A stretch of DNA of 39,501 nucleotides from CAG-791 sp963657295. GTDB lineage: Bacteria; Bacillota; Clostridia; Lachnospirales; Lachnospiraceae. Each line of letters starts with the position of its first letter. Positions within the stretch are counted from its first letter, which is position 1. A model generated the notes under the pieces. That model saw nothing but the letters and a program-made list of their open reading frames with translations, was not told where the DNA came from and did no database searches. Made by a program: the position numbers and the translations under genes. This document shows positions 15,832 through 24,771 of this stretch, in pieces. The stretch lies in assembly GCA_963657295.1 (NCBI GenBank), contig CAVKMX010000004.1, forward strand, positions 1 through 39,501. Reading direction: 5' to 3'.

Positions 15832-16785
15832 ATGGCGAAAAAGAGTCCCGCCGCGGCGGAGAAGGTGGTGGTGAAGACCACGTGGAAGCAGGCGATGAAG
15901 AGAGACTGGCAGCTGTACGTGCTGCTGCTGTTCCCGCTGATCATGGTATTCGTGTTCAGCTACGCGGCCTATCCGGGACTGCGGATGGCCTTCATGGATT
16001 ACAAGCCGGCCAAGGGGTACGCCGGCAGTGAATGGGTCGGGATGAAGACCTTTGCCAAAATCTTCAAGGATGCGGATTTCATCCGGGCGCTCCGCAATTC
16101 GGTGGTGTTCAACCTGGCGGATCTGCTGGTGGGCTTCCCGATGCCGATCATCCTGGCCCTCATTCTGAACGAACTCCGGTATCCGAAGTTTAAGAAGGTG
16201 TCGCAGACCATCCTGTATCTGCCCCACTTCCTCTCCTGGGCCATCATCGGCAGCGTTGCCCTTACGATGTTCCGGCCGACCTCGGGTCTGGTGAACATCG
16301 TTCTGAGCAACCTCGGCCTGATCTCGGAGGGAATCCCCTTCCTGAATGAGAAATGGCACTGGGCTTTCACCTACCTTGCGATCGGCGTATGGCAGACGAT
16401 GGGCTGGGGAACCATCCTGTATCTGGCAGCCATCACAGGCATCAGCGGAGAGCTGTATGAGGCGGCCATGGTGGACGGCGCCAACCGCTGGGAGAGAATG
16501 TGGCACATCACACTGCCAGGCATCAAGAGCACGGTGGTAACGCTCCTGATACTGAACCTCGGACGTGTCATGGGCAGCAACCTGGAGCGTCTGACGGCAC
16601 TGGAGAATTCTCAGGTTAAGGATTTCCAGTACCAGCTGGCGGTCTACATTTACAACAAGGGTCTTGGCGCCGGAAAGTTCAGCGCGGCAACGGCCGTCGG
16701 CCTGTTCCAGTCCCTGATCGGCCTGGCGCTGGTCCTTCTGTCCGATCGGATTGCCAAGAAGCTCGGCGAGAACGGCCTGCTGTAG
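15832..16785 (+). CDS. ABC transporter permease, LplB type
   Basis: A 317-residue inner-membrane permease of the LplB/YteP type, which imports oligosaccharides, notably rhamnogalacturonan or related pectic fragments in Bacillus. A basic N-terminus (KKSPAAAEK) is followed by about six hydrophobic segments, the first LYVLLLFPLIMVFVFSYAAYP. The cytoplasmic EAA loop that docks the ATPase is visible near residue 220 (EAAMVDGANRWERMWHITLP). The start has GGGGGAGG about 6 bases upstream. It is the first gene of an operon with a second permease, whose Shine-Dalgarno overlaps its stop codon, and with a binding lipoprotein. No ATPase gene is in the window, as is usual for this group, which shares an MsmX-like ATPase encoded elsewhere. 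Confidence 0.9.
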   Translation: MAKKSPAAAEKVVVKTTWKQAMKRDWQLYVLLLFPLIMVFVFSYAAYPGLRMAFMDYKPAKGYAGSEWVGMKTFAKIFKDADFIRALRNSVVFNLADLLVGFPMPIILALILNELRYPKFKKVSQTILYLPHFLSWAIIGSVALTMFRPTSGLVNIVLSNLGLISEGIPFLNEKWHWAFTYLAIGVWQTMGWGTILYLAAITGISGELYEAAMVDGANRWERMWHITLPGIKSTVVTLLILNLGRVMGSNLERLTALENSQVKDFQYQLAVYIYNKGLGAGKFSAATAVGLFQSLIGLALVLLSDRIAKKLGENGLL

Positions 16786-16797
16786 GAGGTGGATGAG

Positions 16798-17724
16798 ATG
16801 AAGAGAAATGCAGATGTGAATGAGGTATCCACCTCGGCGGGCGGAGCCCATGCCGTGAATAAGTTCCGGGTCAGTGATGCTGTCATGATGGCGGTGATCA
16901 TTCTCCTTTGCGCAACCTGTGTCCTGCCGTTCCTGCATGTGGCGGCCAAGTCCATTTCGGGCAACACGGCAGTGATGTCCAAATCCGTTTTCTTCTGGCC
17001 CAAGGACATCACCTTTGAAGCCTACAAGAAGGTGCTGGCGGACAGCTCCATGACCTATTCCATGGTGTTCTCGGTGATCGTGACGCTGATCTTCACGGCC
17101 CTGGGCATGCTGGTGTGCACCTGTGCAGCCTACCCGCTCTCCAAGAGGAGGCTCAAGGGCAAGAAGACACTGACCTTCCTTCTGATGGTTCCGATGTACT
17201 TCAGCGCGGGCATCATCCCCTCCTACCTTCTGTACCAGAAGCTTCATATTCTGGACACGATGTGGGTCATGATCCTGCCCCTCATCTATTCGCCCTACAA
17301 CATGCTGATCATGAAGAACTATTTTCAGAGCACGATTCCGGACAGCCTGGAGGAATCGGCCTTCCTGGACGGCGCGAGCAATTTCCAGATTCTCTCGAGA
17401 ATCGTGCTGCCGCTTTCCAAGCCGATTCTGGCGACCCTGTCCCTGTTCTACGCTGTGGGACGCTGGAATTCCTATTCGGACAACATGTACTACACCAAGA
17501 GCGCGGATCTGAAGCTGATCCAGTATAAGCTGTATCAGCTGGTGGCATCGGCCTCTGAGGCACAGACGGCATCCCTTGCGGATACCGGCAGCGCAATCCA
17601 GTCCACGCCGGAGGTGCTGCAGGCGGCGAGCATCATGTTCGTGACGGTTCCGATCATTATCATCTATCCCTTCCTGCAGAAATATTTCGTGCAGGGGACC
17701 ATGGTCGGAGCAGTAAAGGGCTGA
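16798..17724 (+). CDS. ABC transporter permease, LplC/YtcP type
   Basis: A 308-residue permease paired with the preceding LplB-like protein to form the membrane channel. It has about six hydrophobic segments (for example VMMAVIILLCATCVLPFLHV) and the EAA loop at about 190-210 (EESAFLDGASNFQILSRIVL). The ATG at 16798 is chosen because AGGAGGT lies exactly 7 bases before it; a GTG at 16789 sits inside that site. The intergenic distance is only 12 bases, so the two permeases are co-translated. The C-terminus PFLQKYFVQGTMVGAVKG is typical of LplC-like proteins. The lipoprotein gene follows after 132 bases containing a stable stem-loop. Confidence 0.9.
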   Translation: MKRNADVNEVSTSAGGAHAVNKFRVSDAVMMAVIILLCATCVLPFLHVAAKSISGNTAVMSKSVFFWPKDITFEAYKKVLADSSMTYSMVFSVIVTLIFTALGMLVCTCAAYPLSKRRLKGKKTLTFLLMVPMYFSAGIIPSYLLYQKLHILDTMWVMILPLIYSPYNMLIMKNYFQSTIPDSLEESAFLDGASNFQILSRIVLPLSKPILATLSLFYAVGRWNSYSDNMYYTKSADLKLIQYKLYQLVASASEAQTASLADTGSAIQSTPEVLQAASIMFVTVPIIIIYPFLQKYFVQGTMVGAVKG

Positions 17725-17746
17725 GATTTCCGGCCCGTTGAAACCG

Positions 17747-17779
17747 ATAGTTTCCCGGATGTCCGGGGTGTAAAACTAT
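17747..17779 (+). other. Intercistronic stem-loop before the binding-protein gene
   Basis: ATAGTTT (17747-17753) pairs with AAACTAT (17773-17779), enclosing CCCGG/CCGGG. Such hairpins between permease and binding-protein genes often protect the downstream message, raising the yield of the binding protein. Confidence 0.5.
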
Positions 17780-17856
17780 AGAGGCACAGGAGGAAGGCTT
17801 CCGGCCGGACGCAAGGGTACCGGACGCTCCTCCCAACAACAAGGAGGGTTATTTTT

Positions 17857-19593
17857 ATGAAGAAGAAAGTGCTACACAGGGCGATGGCCACGGCGCTGGT
17901 TGGCGTAATGGCGATGGGCACGCTGGCAGGGTGCGGCGGCAGCTCGGATTCTGAGGGCAGCGCTGCCGAGGAGACAACCGAGAGCACGGAGAGTGCAGAG
18001 GAGAGCACGGAGGCCGCAGAAGAGAGCACGGCCGATGCTGCGGCAGGAATGGACGGCTGGGAGCCCTTTGCAGACCAGGTTACGCTGCAGATTCCGGTTT
18101 ATGACCGCGGCTCCTCCGGAAACGGCTGCTCGGACGTTGTGAACAACTACTGGACCAAGTGGGTGCAGGAGAACTTCGGCGACCAGTACAACATCAAGGT
18201 GGAGTACGTCGGTATTACCCGCAGCGATGTTATGACAGATTACGCTATGCTGGCGGCAGGTCAGGATCTTCCGACCATCTGCATGGAGTACGACTATGAC
18301 AAGCTGGCCTCCTGGCAGGCAGACGGCTACCTTCAGACCTACGATGTCGACACCTTCAAGAGCATTGCTCCCACCTACTGGCAGAACATGGTGGACAACG
18401 GCAACGATGCCTACACGCAGCTGGACGGCGAGGATTATCTGGTGCTGGGCTATCGCCCCTACGGCAACACGACCTACACCTGGTGCACCTTCTATCGTCA
18501 GGACTGGCTGGAGGAGGCAGGCTACAGCGAGTATCCCACCGGCAACAACACAGAGCTGCTGAAGCTGTATGAGAAGCTCGTGGAGAACGGACATCAGTAT
18601 CCTCTGAGCGGCAAGAAGGTGAGCGGCGCCGGCATCGATCAGAACTACGGCTACCGCGATTATCCGCAGGATGAGTCGGCCTGGGCCACCACCGGTGATT
18701 ATCAGATCCCGGCGCTGTCCACCGAGGCTCAGAAGAGATTCCTGAAGTTTGAGAACGAGCTGTACAATGACGGATATTACAATCCGGAGTATTATCTGAG
18801 AGATGCCTCCGAGGCAGAGGCTGACTTCATCAACGGCGAAGCCTTCACATGGCAGGGCTATGTGTCCTCTACCATGAACGTGCTGAATTCCTTCTATGAT
18901 GCAAATCCGGACGGAAAGCTCGGCATTGTGGTCACCCCTTCCACCTATGCACAGGATGAGACCTGGGGCTCCTCGGCAGCCTACAGACCCGGCACCAACT
19001 TCGGCATGATGATCGGCTTTGCCAACGATGCCACCGAGGATGAGATGAAGGCCGCCATGATGTACCTTGAGTGGCTCTCTCAGCCGGAGAACCTCTTCAC
19101 CATGCAGTGGGGCATCGAGGGCGTGAACTTCAACTATGATGAGAACAACGATCCCGTTGCGGTTGCAGATCAGACCGGTCTGGAGGAGCAGCAGGGCCAC
19201 AACAACAACGTAGATTACTGGTGCGCCGTTACGGCCGTGAAGACCCTCGGCTCCATTGAGAAGGACATCAAGGCTGTTACACCTCAGGGCATTCCTCAGG
19301 ATTTCTACGATCAGATCCTGGCCAACTATGAGGGGCAGGTCGCTCTCTATGAGGACGGCAAGGCCAACTCCGACTGCCTGTTCGCAACCTCTCTGGAATC
19401 CGTCACCGAGTACAGCCAGACGCTGTATGATCTGTACACCGAGTATCGCGACAAGCTGACCATGTGCTCCAAGGACGAGTTCGATTCCCTGTATGAGGAG
19501 CTGAGCCAGAAGTACCTGGATGCCGGCTATCAGGAAGTCATCGACGAGAGACAGGCAGCACTGGACAACGGCGAGACCACAAGACTGCAGTAA
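17857..19593 (+). CDS. Extracellular solute-binding lipoprotein (LplA-like) for pectic oligosaccharides
   Basis: A 578-residue extracellular binding protein of the long LplA/YtcQ type. The N-terminus is a lipoprotein signal (MKKKVLHRAMATAL..., lipobox LAGC with lipidated Cys26), followed by a Ser/Thr/Glu linker (about 30-60) that holds the domain off the membrane. The mature domain begins near VTLQIPVYDRGSSGN and is rich in tryptophan and tyrosine, as in sugar-binding clefts. AAGGAGGG lies 9 bases upstream. It follows the LplB/LplC permeases and precedes GH105, CE12, GH112 and GH28 genes, so the ligand is probably an unsaturated rhamnogalacturonan or galactosylated oligosaccharide. A strong terminator follows. 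Binding specificity is inferred from context only. Confidence 0.88.
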   Translation: MKKKVLHRAMATALVGVMAMGTLAGCGGSSDSEGSAAEETTESTESAEESTEAAEESTADAAAGMDGWEPFADQVTLQIPVYDRGSSGNGCSDVVNNYWTKWVQENFGDQYNIKVEYVGITRSDVMTDYAMLAAGQDLPTICMEYDYDKLASWQADGYLQTYDVDTFKSIAPTYWQNMVDNGNDAYTQLDGEDYLVLGYRPYGNTTYTWCTFYRQDWLEEAGYSEYPTGNNTELLKLYEKLVENGHQYPLSGKKVSGAGIDQNYGYRDYPQDESAWATTGDYQIPALSTEAQKRFLKFENELYNDGYYNPEYYLRDASEAEADFINGEAFTWQGYVSSTMNVLNSFYDANPDGKLGIVVTPSTYAQDETWGSSAAYRPGTNFGMMIGFANDATEDEMKAAMMYLEWLSQPENLFTMQWGIEGVNFNYDENNDPVAVADQTGLEEQQGHNNNVDYWCAVTAVKTLGSIEKDIKAVTPQGIPQDFYDQILANYEGQVALYEDGKANSDCLFATSLESVTEYSQTLYDLYTEYRDKLTMCSKDEFDSLYEELSQKYLDAGYQEVIDERQAALDNGETTRLQ

Positions 19594-19728
19594 TGCAGGA
19601 AAAGGCGGCGCAGCGGAGCGCATAATGAAGCGCGGCAGCGCAGATTCAGGATCCGCAGCGCGGAGCGGCCGCATCGGCGGCAGCGGATGGCAGAAGCCGC
19701 GCGGATGATGCGGCAGAAGGAAATGCAT

Positions 19729-19765
19729 ACAGCCCCCTGGCATTTGCCCGGGGGCTGTCTTTGTA
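19729..19765 (+). terminator. Terminator after the binding-protein gene
   Basis: ACAGCCCCC (19729-19737) and GGGGGCTGT (19750-19758) form a 9-bp stem, followed by CTTTGT. It separates the transport genes from the enzyme genes, possibly as a partial terminator. The remainder of 19594-19957 is GC-rich with repeated GCAGCG motifs and holds no gene that I can recognise. Confidence 0.7.
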
Positions 19766-19957
19766 AAAGCCGAAGGGGTTTTATGTGTTTTTCCGGCAGG
19801 ATTTCAGGCGGCGGGACCGGGATCGGAGCAGGGAAGGCCTGCGGGAAAAGCAGATAAACAATCGGGAAAGGGAACGGCTGCAGGGGAGATCGACCGGAGA
19901 GGCGTACCGGCGGCAATGCAGCAGGAGCAGAACAGACAAGAGGGAAACGGAGGGAAG

Positions 19958-21010
19958 ATGAGAAGACTGGACTACGACAGAAAAGAGATTGAGGAGGCCA
20001 TTGACCGGATCGTGCGCAAGACCATGAACATGGATCTGACCTGGGACTGGCCCTGCGGCGTTGCCTATTACGGCATCAGCGATGCCTATGAGAAGACCGG
20101 CAGGAAGGAGTATCTGGAGCTTCTGAAGGATCGCGTGGATGAGCTGATTGACCTGGGACTGCCGAGGGTGTGGACGGTGAACGCCTGCGCAATGGGGCAT
20201 TGCCTGATCACGCTGTACCAGGCGACCGGTGAGGAGCAATACCGGGAGATTCTGATGAGCAAGATCGCCTATCTGCAGAAGGATGCATTGCGGTTCGGCG
20301 ATCACGTGCTGCAGCATACGGTGTCGGCCAACAATGATTTTCCGGAGCAATGCTGGTGCGACACCCTGTTCATGGCAGCCTATCTGATGCTGCGCGTCGG
20401 TGTCATGGAGCAGGATGAGGATCTGATCAACGATGCGCTGAATCAGTATTACTGGCACATCCGGTACCTGCAGAATCCCAGCAGCGGCCTCTGGTACCAC
20501 GGATATGACAACATCGCGGGCGACCATATGTCCGGCATCTACTGGGGACGCGCGAATGCCTGGGCGGCCTTTACGATGGCGCAGGTGGGCGGAATCCTGC
20601 CGCAGTGCTATCTGTATCCGAAATTCATTGACATCGCGGGCTCCCTGAACGAACAGCTGGCGGCCCTCAAGGTTTACCAGACGGAGAACGGCCTGTGGCG
20701 GACCGTGGTGGATGATGCGGAATCCTATGAGGAGATCTCGGCATCCGCCGGCATCGCGGCGGCCATGGTGACCCGCGGGAATCCGCTGCATGCCAAATAT
20801 GTCAATAAGTCCATCCGGGGTATTCTGGCCAATGTGAGCGAGGACGGCAAGGTGATGAACGTATCCGGCGGCACGGCCGTAATGCGGGATAAGGAAGGAT
20901 ACCGCGGCATTCCGAAGGCATACATCCAGGGCTGGGGACAGGGACTCGTGCTCTCGTTCCTCGCGGGCGTGCTGGTATCGGATGAAATCGAGAAGGACGG
21001 TGCATTGTAG
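19958..21010 (+). CDS. Unsaturated rhamnogalacturonyl hydrolase (GH105)
   Basis: A 350-residue cytoplasmic protein of the GH105 family (B. subtilis YteR/YesR). It hydrates and removes the unsaturated galacturonyl residue from the non-reducing end of rhamnogalacturonan lyase products. It has the family's (alpha/alpha)6-barrel length. The motif CWCDTLFMAAYLMLR contains the expected catalytic Asp135 (equivalent of Asp143 in YteR); GLWYHGYDN, WGRANAWAAF and GWGQGLVLSFL are further family blocks. The start at 19958 is preceded by GGAGGGAAG; the frame extends to 19916 without a site. The next gene overlaps or abuts its end, so the enzymes form an operon. Specificity for rhamnogalacturonan over other uronides is inferred from the GH28 and CE12 neighbours. 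Confidence 0.9.
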   Translation: MRRLDYDRKEIEEAIDRIVRKTMNMDLTWDWPCGVAYYGISDAYEKTGRKEYLELLKDRVDELIDLGLPRVWTVNACAMGHCLITLYQATGEEQYREILMSKIAYLQKDALRFGDHVLQHTVSANNDFPEQCWCDTLFMAAYLMLRVGVMEQDEDLINDALNQYYWHIRYLQNPSSGLWYHGYDNIAGDHMSGIYWGRANAWAAFTMAQVGGILPQCYLYPKFIDIAGSLNEQLAALKVYQTENGLWRTVVDDAESYEEISASAGIAAAMVTRGNPLHAKYVNKSIRGILANVSEDGKVMNVSGGTAVMRDKEGYRGIPKAYIQGWGQGLVLSFLAGVLVSDEIEKDGAL

Positions 21011-21011
21011 G

Positions 21012-22427
21012 ATGTTCTGCAGAAGATTTCGTTTTGGAGCAGGAAGCGCGGCGGCAGATGGGGTGACCAGGGTGGTCAGCGCAGACCGGTATTCTCCGGA
21101 GAAGGGCTACGGCTTTGTCACGGAGGAGAACAGACGAGAGCAGGAGCTGCTGCGGATCCCGGAGCTGAACGCGGCCTTTGAGCCGCTGTACTGGTACCAG
21201 GGACAGAATCTGACGCCGGTGCAGGAGGATGCGCAGGGGTGCTATGTGGATTCGGATCAGAAGGCGCAGGAGCTCGAGAAGGAGGCCGGCGCCGAGCTGC
21301 CGGGACACCCGCGGAGAATCCCCCTCGTTTTCAAGATGAATGTGCCGAGAGAGGGGAATTACAGGGTAACGGTGACCCTGCGGCCGATGAAGGAGGCGGG
21401 AGAGATTCTGCTCTTTGCCGGCAGGAGGCGTCTTGGCTTCCGCGGAACGGCGGAAAAGGGCGGCACGCATACGCTGGTGACGAATGTCTGTGACATTGTG
21501 CCGTCCTGGCATACACAGGTTTTCCGGGATACGACGCTGGATCTTGCGGTTCTGGCGGCCTGCCCGGGACTGCAGGCACTGACCGTGGAGGAGGTGCAGA
21601 CCCCTGTGATCTATCTGGCGGGGGATTCCACGGTGACGGACCAGCCGGCGGATTACCCCTATGCGCCGGGAACCTGCTACAGCGGCTGGGGACAGATGCT
21701 GCCGGCTTACCTGAATACCGGAATGGCGGTGTCCAATCACGCACATTCGGGTCTTACGACGGAAACGTTCCGGCAGGAGGGCCACTATGCGGTGCTGATG
21801 CAGTACCTGCGGCCGGGAGATTTCGTTTTCCTTCAGTTCGGCCACAATGACCAGAAGCACCCGGAGCTTCAGGCCAGGGGCGGCTACCGCACGAATCTCG
21901 TGCGCTACCTGGATGAAATACAGGCAAGAGGCGCGCTGCCGGTGCTGGTGACGCCGATCGCCCGGAATACCTGGCGTCTGCGGGATCAGATGTATCTGGA
22001 TCTTCTGGAGGAGTTCGCGGCGGTCTGCACCGAGCTGGGAGAGCAGTACGGCGTTCCGGTGCTCGATCTTCATGCGCACAGCATGCGGTACGTGAAGGAG
22101 AAGGGACTGCAGGGTGCCAAGCCGGTTTTCCATCCGGGGGATTATACGCACACGAACGATTACGGCGCCTACCGGATGGCGGGGTATGTCGCCGGAGAAA
22201 TCCGCAGGACCTGCGCGGAGCATCCGATGCGGGGGTACCGCCTTCTTGCGGAGAGTCTGACGGACGGCTTCGGCAGCTGGCCGGCCCCTGCGGAGGGGAA
22301 CCGGATGCCAGAGAAGCCGGAGATCTACCGGGACATTCTGGACCCGCAGGGGAATGAGGTGCTGCTGTCGGAGGGGGAACAGCTGGAGCGCGTGGTCCGG
22401 CTGTGCCTGAGGGAGGAGCTGCTGTAG
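21012..22427 (+). CDS. Rhamnogalacturonan acetylesterase (SGNH hydrolase, CE12-like)
   Basis: A 471-residue esterase with an N-terminal beta-sandwich of about 180 residues (VPREGNYRVTVTLRP) and a C-terminal SGNH/GDSL domain. The catalytic set is visible: GDST with Ser206, FGHND with Asn279, and DYTH with Asp377 and His380. This pattern matches CE12 rhamnogalacturonan acetylesterases (RhgT/YesT), which remove acetyl groups from galacturonic acid in the backbone. The start at 21012 lies one base after the GH105 stop and has only a weak Shine-Dalgarno, suggesting coupling; an alternative ATG at 20982 would overlap GH105. No signal peptide is seen, so it acts on imported fragments. It is followed within 70 bases by the GH112 gene. 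Confidence 0.85.
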   Translation: MFCRRFRFGAGSAAADGVTRVVSADRYSPEKGYGFVTEENRREQELLRIPELNAAFEPLYWYQGQNLTPVQEDAQGCYVDSDQKAQELEKEAGAELPGHPRRIPLVFKMNVPREGNYRVTVTLRPMKEAGEILLFAGRRRLGFRGTAEKGGTHTLVTNVCDIVPSWHTQVFRDTTLDLAVLAACPGLQALTVEEVQTPVIYLAGDSTVTDQPADYPYAPGTCYSGWGQMLPAYLNTGMAVSNHAHSGLTTETFRQEGHYAVLMQYLRPGDFVFLQFGHNDQKHPELQARGGYRTNLVRYLDEIQARGALPVLVTPIARNTWRLRDQMYLDLLEEFAAVCTELGEQYGVPVLDLHAHSMRYVKEKGLQGAKPVFHPGDYTHTNDYGAYRMAGYVAGEIRRTCAEHPMRGYRLLAESLTDGFGSWPAPAEGNRMPEKPEIYRDILDPQGNEVLLSEGEQLERVVRLCLREELL

Positions 22428-22496
22428 ACAGGAATGCGCGGTGCCGCGGCTGCGCTGCGATGCACTGCGAATAGAAACGAAAAGAGGGGAACAGAA

Positions 22497-24644
22497 ATGG
22501 AGAAGGGCGGATTCACCTTGCCCGGCGAATCGGGCTATGAACAACTGACACTGAAGCTGGCGAAGGAGTGGGGCGCGGACGTGATCCGCGACAGCGACGG
22601 AACGGTGCTCTCGGACGAGATCACCCACGCAGGGTACGGAATCTATTCCACCATCTGCATCATCCGGGACCACAATGCGTGGGCGGCGGAGCATCCGGAC
22701 TGCCTTCAGCAGACCTTCCTGTGCACGCCGCCCTGCGTGGCGGTCGGGGAGACGCCTGTCATCGATCTGATGGAGAGCTTTTTCGAGGAGCAGTTCCGGA
22801 TCAATGACAGCGGGGAGGCACTGGGATATTGGGAGGTCTATGACCGGACCTCCAACGAAAAGCTGCCCGCGGAGCAATGGAGCTATGACAGGGAGAGCGG
22901 AACGGTCACGCTGCAGGGAGCGGTGCCCTTCCACAAATACACCGTGAGCTTCCTGGCCTACCGTATCTGGGAAGAGATCTCCATGTACAACCACACCACG
23001 AACCACTGGAACAAGGAGCATCTCATGCAGATCGATCCGCGGTACCCCCAGACGCAGGAATATCTGCTGGCCTGGATGCGGCAGTGGTGCGGGGCCCATC
23101 CGGATACAACGGTCGTCCGGTTCACCTCCATGTTCTACAATTTCGTCTGGATCTGGGGGAGGAGCGAGAGGAACCGAAACCTTTTCACGGACTGGGGCTC
23201 CTATGATTTCACGGTGAGTGTTCCTGCCCTGCAGGCCTTTGAACGGCAATACGGCTATGCGCTGACCGCCGAGGACTTCATCAACAAGGGCCAGCTTCAT
23301 GTGACGCATATGCCGGGCGACCGGAAAAAGGCGGACTGGATGGCCTTCGTCAATGACTTTGTCATCTCCTTCGGCAGGAAGCTGATCGACATCGTTCATG
23401 CCTTCGGCAAGAAGGCCTACGTGTTCTACGACGACAGCTGGGTGGGCGTCGAGCCCTACAACGGAAGATTTCAGGAGTTCGGCTTTGACGGACTCATCAA
23501 GTGTGTTTTCTCCGGCTATGAGGCAAGGCTGTGTGCCGGCGTGGATGTGCCGACGCACGAGCTCCGGCTCCATCCGTATCTGTTCCCGGTGGGACTCGGC
23601 GGCGCACCGACCTTCATGGAGGGCGGGAATCCGACGCTGGATGCCAAAAAATACTGGAACAGCGTGCGCAGAGCGCTGCTGCGCGCCAGAATTGACCGAA
23701 TCGGTCTGGGCGGATACCTGCATCTGGTGGAGGACTTCCCGGACTTCTGCGCCTACATCGGGAAGGTGGCCGACGAATTCCGGCTGATCCGCTCCTTCCA
23801 CGATGCCGGAAGGCCTTATTCCATCCGGACCAGGGTGGCGGTGCTGCACTCCTGGGGGGCATTGCGCTCCTGGACCCTCTCGGGACATTTCCACGAGACG
23901 TACATGCACGACCTGATTCACATCAATGAGGCGCTGTCGGGACTGCCTGTGGAGGTGCGCTTCCTCTCCTTTGAGGACGTGCGAAACGGTGCGCTGCAGG
24001 ATGTCGATGTGGTGATCAATGCCGGAAAAGCGGGCAGCGCCTGGAGCGGCGGCGATGCCTGGAAGGACGATGCGATGGTCACGGAGCTGACCCGGTGGGT
24101 ATATGAGGGGGGCTGCCTGATCGGTGTCAATGAGCCCTCGGCGGTGGAGGGGTATGATACCTTCTTCCGGATGGCCTATGTCCTTGGCATCGATGAGGAT
24201 ACCGGCGCGAGGGTGTGCCACGGCAGATGGGCCTTCGAGGCCGGCGATCCGGAGGGACTGCTGCCGGAGGGCGCCCGGGTGGAGGCGAAGGAGAACCTCT
24301 ATCTCACGGACGGGAAGGCCGCGGTCCTTGCGGCAGAAGGGGACAGACCGCTGGTGACGGTCAACACCTTCGGAAAAGGAAAGGGCATCTATCTTGCCTC
24401 CTTCCGCGTGAGTCTGCCGAACACGCGCATGCTCTACCAGCTGATCCGTTATGCCGGCGGCGAGGGCCTGACCGGGCTGTACATGACGGACAATCTCTAT
24501 ACGGAATGCGCCTACTATCCGGAGAGCAGGCAGCTGGTCGTGATCAACAACAGCGACACGGAGCAGACCGCCTCGGTCCCGACGGAGGCGGGAGAGCGTA
24601 CGGTAACGCTGGCGCCGTATGACACGACATTCCTGGAGGTCTGA
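22497..24644 (+). CDS. GH112 phosphorylase, probably D-galactosyl-beta-1,4-L-rhamnose phosphorylase
   Basis: A 715-residue protein of the GH112 family, which cleaves beta-galactosyl disaccharides with phosphate to give alpha-galactose 1-phosphate. Family features include NHTTNHWNKEHLMQIDPRYP near residue 165, FTSMFYNFVWIWG, and YDDSWVGVEPYNGRF with an Asp pair at 312-313, where the general acid is expected. C-terminal beta domains end in a short sandwich (SDTEQTASV). Known activities are galacto-N-biose/lacto-N-biose phosphorylase and galactosyl-rhamnose phosphorylase (described from Clostridium phytofermentans). The rhamnogalacturonan neighbours favour the latter; sequence alone does not decide. 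The start at 22497 has AGAGGGG upstream, replacing an upstream GTG-type opening at 22434. It is cytoplasmic and saves ATP by giving a phosphorylated sugar directly. Confidence 0.88.
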   Translation: MEKGGFTLPGESGYEQLTLKLAKEWGADVIRDSDGTVLSDEITHAGYGIYSTICIIRDHNAWAAEHPDCLQQTFLCTPPCVAVGETPVIDLMESFFEEQFRINDSGEALGYWEVYDRTSNEKLPAEQWSYDRESGTVTLQGAVPFHKYTVSFLAYRIWEEISMYNHTTNHWNKEHLMQIDPRYPQTQEYLLAWMRQWCGAHPDTTVVRFTSMFYNFVWIWGRSERNRNLFTDWGSYDFTVSVPALQAFERQYGYALTAEDFINKGQLHVTHMPGDRKKADWMAFVNDFVISFGRKLIDIVHAFGKKAYVFYDDSWVGVEPYNGRFQEFGFDGLIKCVFSGYEARLCAGVDVPTHELRLHPYLFPVGLGGAPTFMEGGNPTLDAKKYWNSVRRALLRARIDRIGLGGYLHLVEDFPDFCAYIGKVADEFRLIRSFHDAGRPYSIRTRVAVLHSWGALRSWTLSGHFHETYMHDLIHINEALSGLPVEVRFLSFEDVRNGALQDVDVVINAGKAGSAWSGGDAWKDDAMVTELTRWVYEGGCLIGVNEPSAVEGYDTFFRMAYVLGIDEDTGARVCHGRWAFEAGDPEGLLPEGARVEAKENLYLTDGKAAVLAAEGDRPLVTVNTFGKGKGIYLASFRVSLPNTRMLYQLIRYAGGEGLTGLYMTDNLYTECAYYPESRQLVVINNSDTEQTASVPTEAGERTVTLAPYDTTFLEV

Positions 24645-24771
24645 GCGGCAGCAGATTCGCACGCTGACAGGCAGACGCAGCGGAGAACCGAAGCGCTGCG
24701 CGGCCTGACCGGAGAAGGGCGGAGACCGTCTGCGCTTCCCCGGAGCGTGCTGAGGAGGGAGAAGAGATTCC

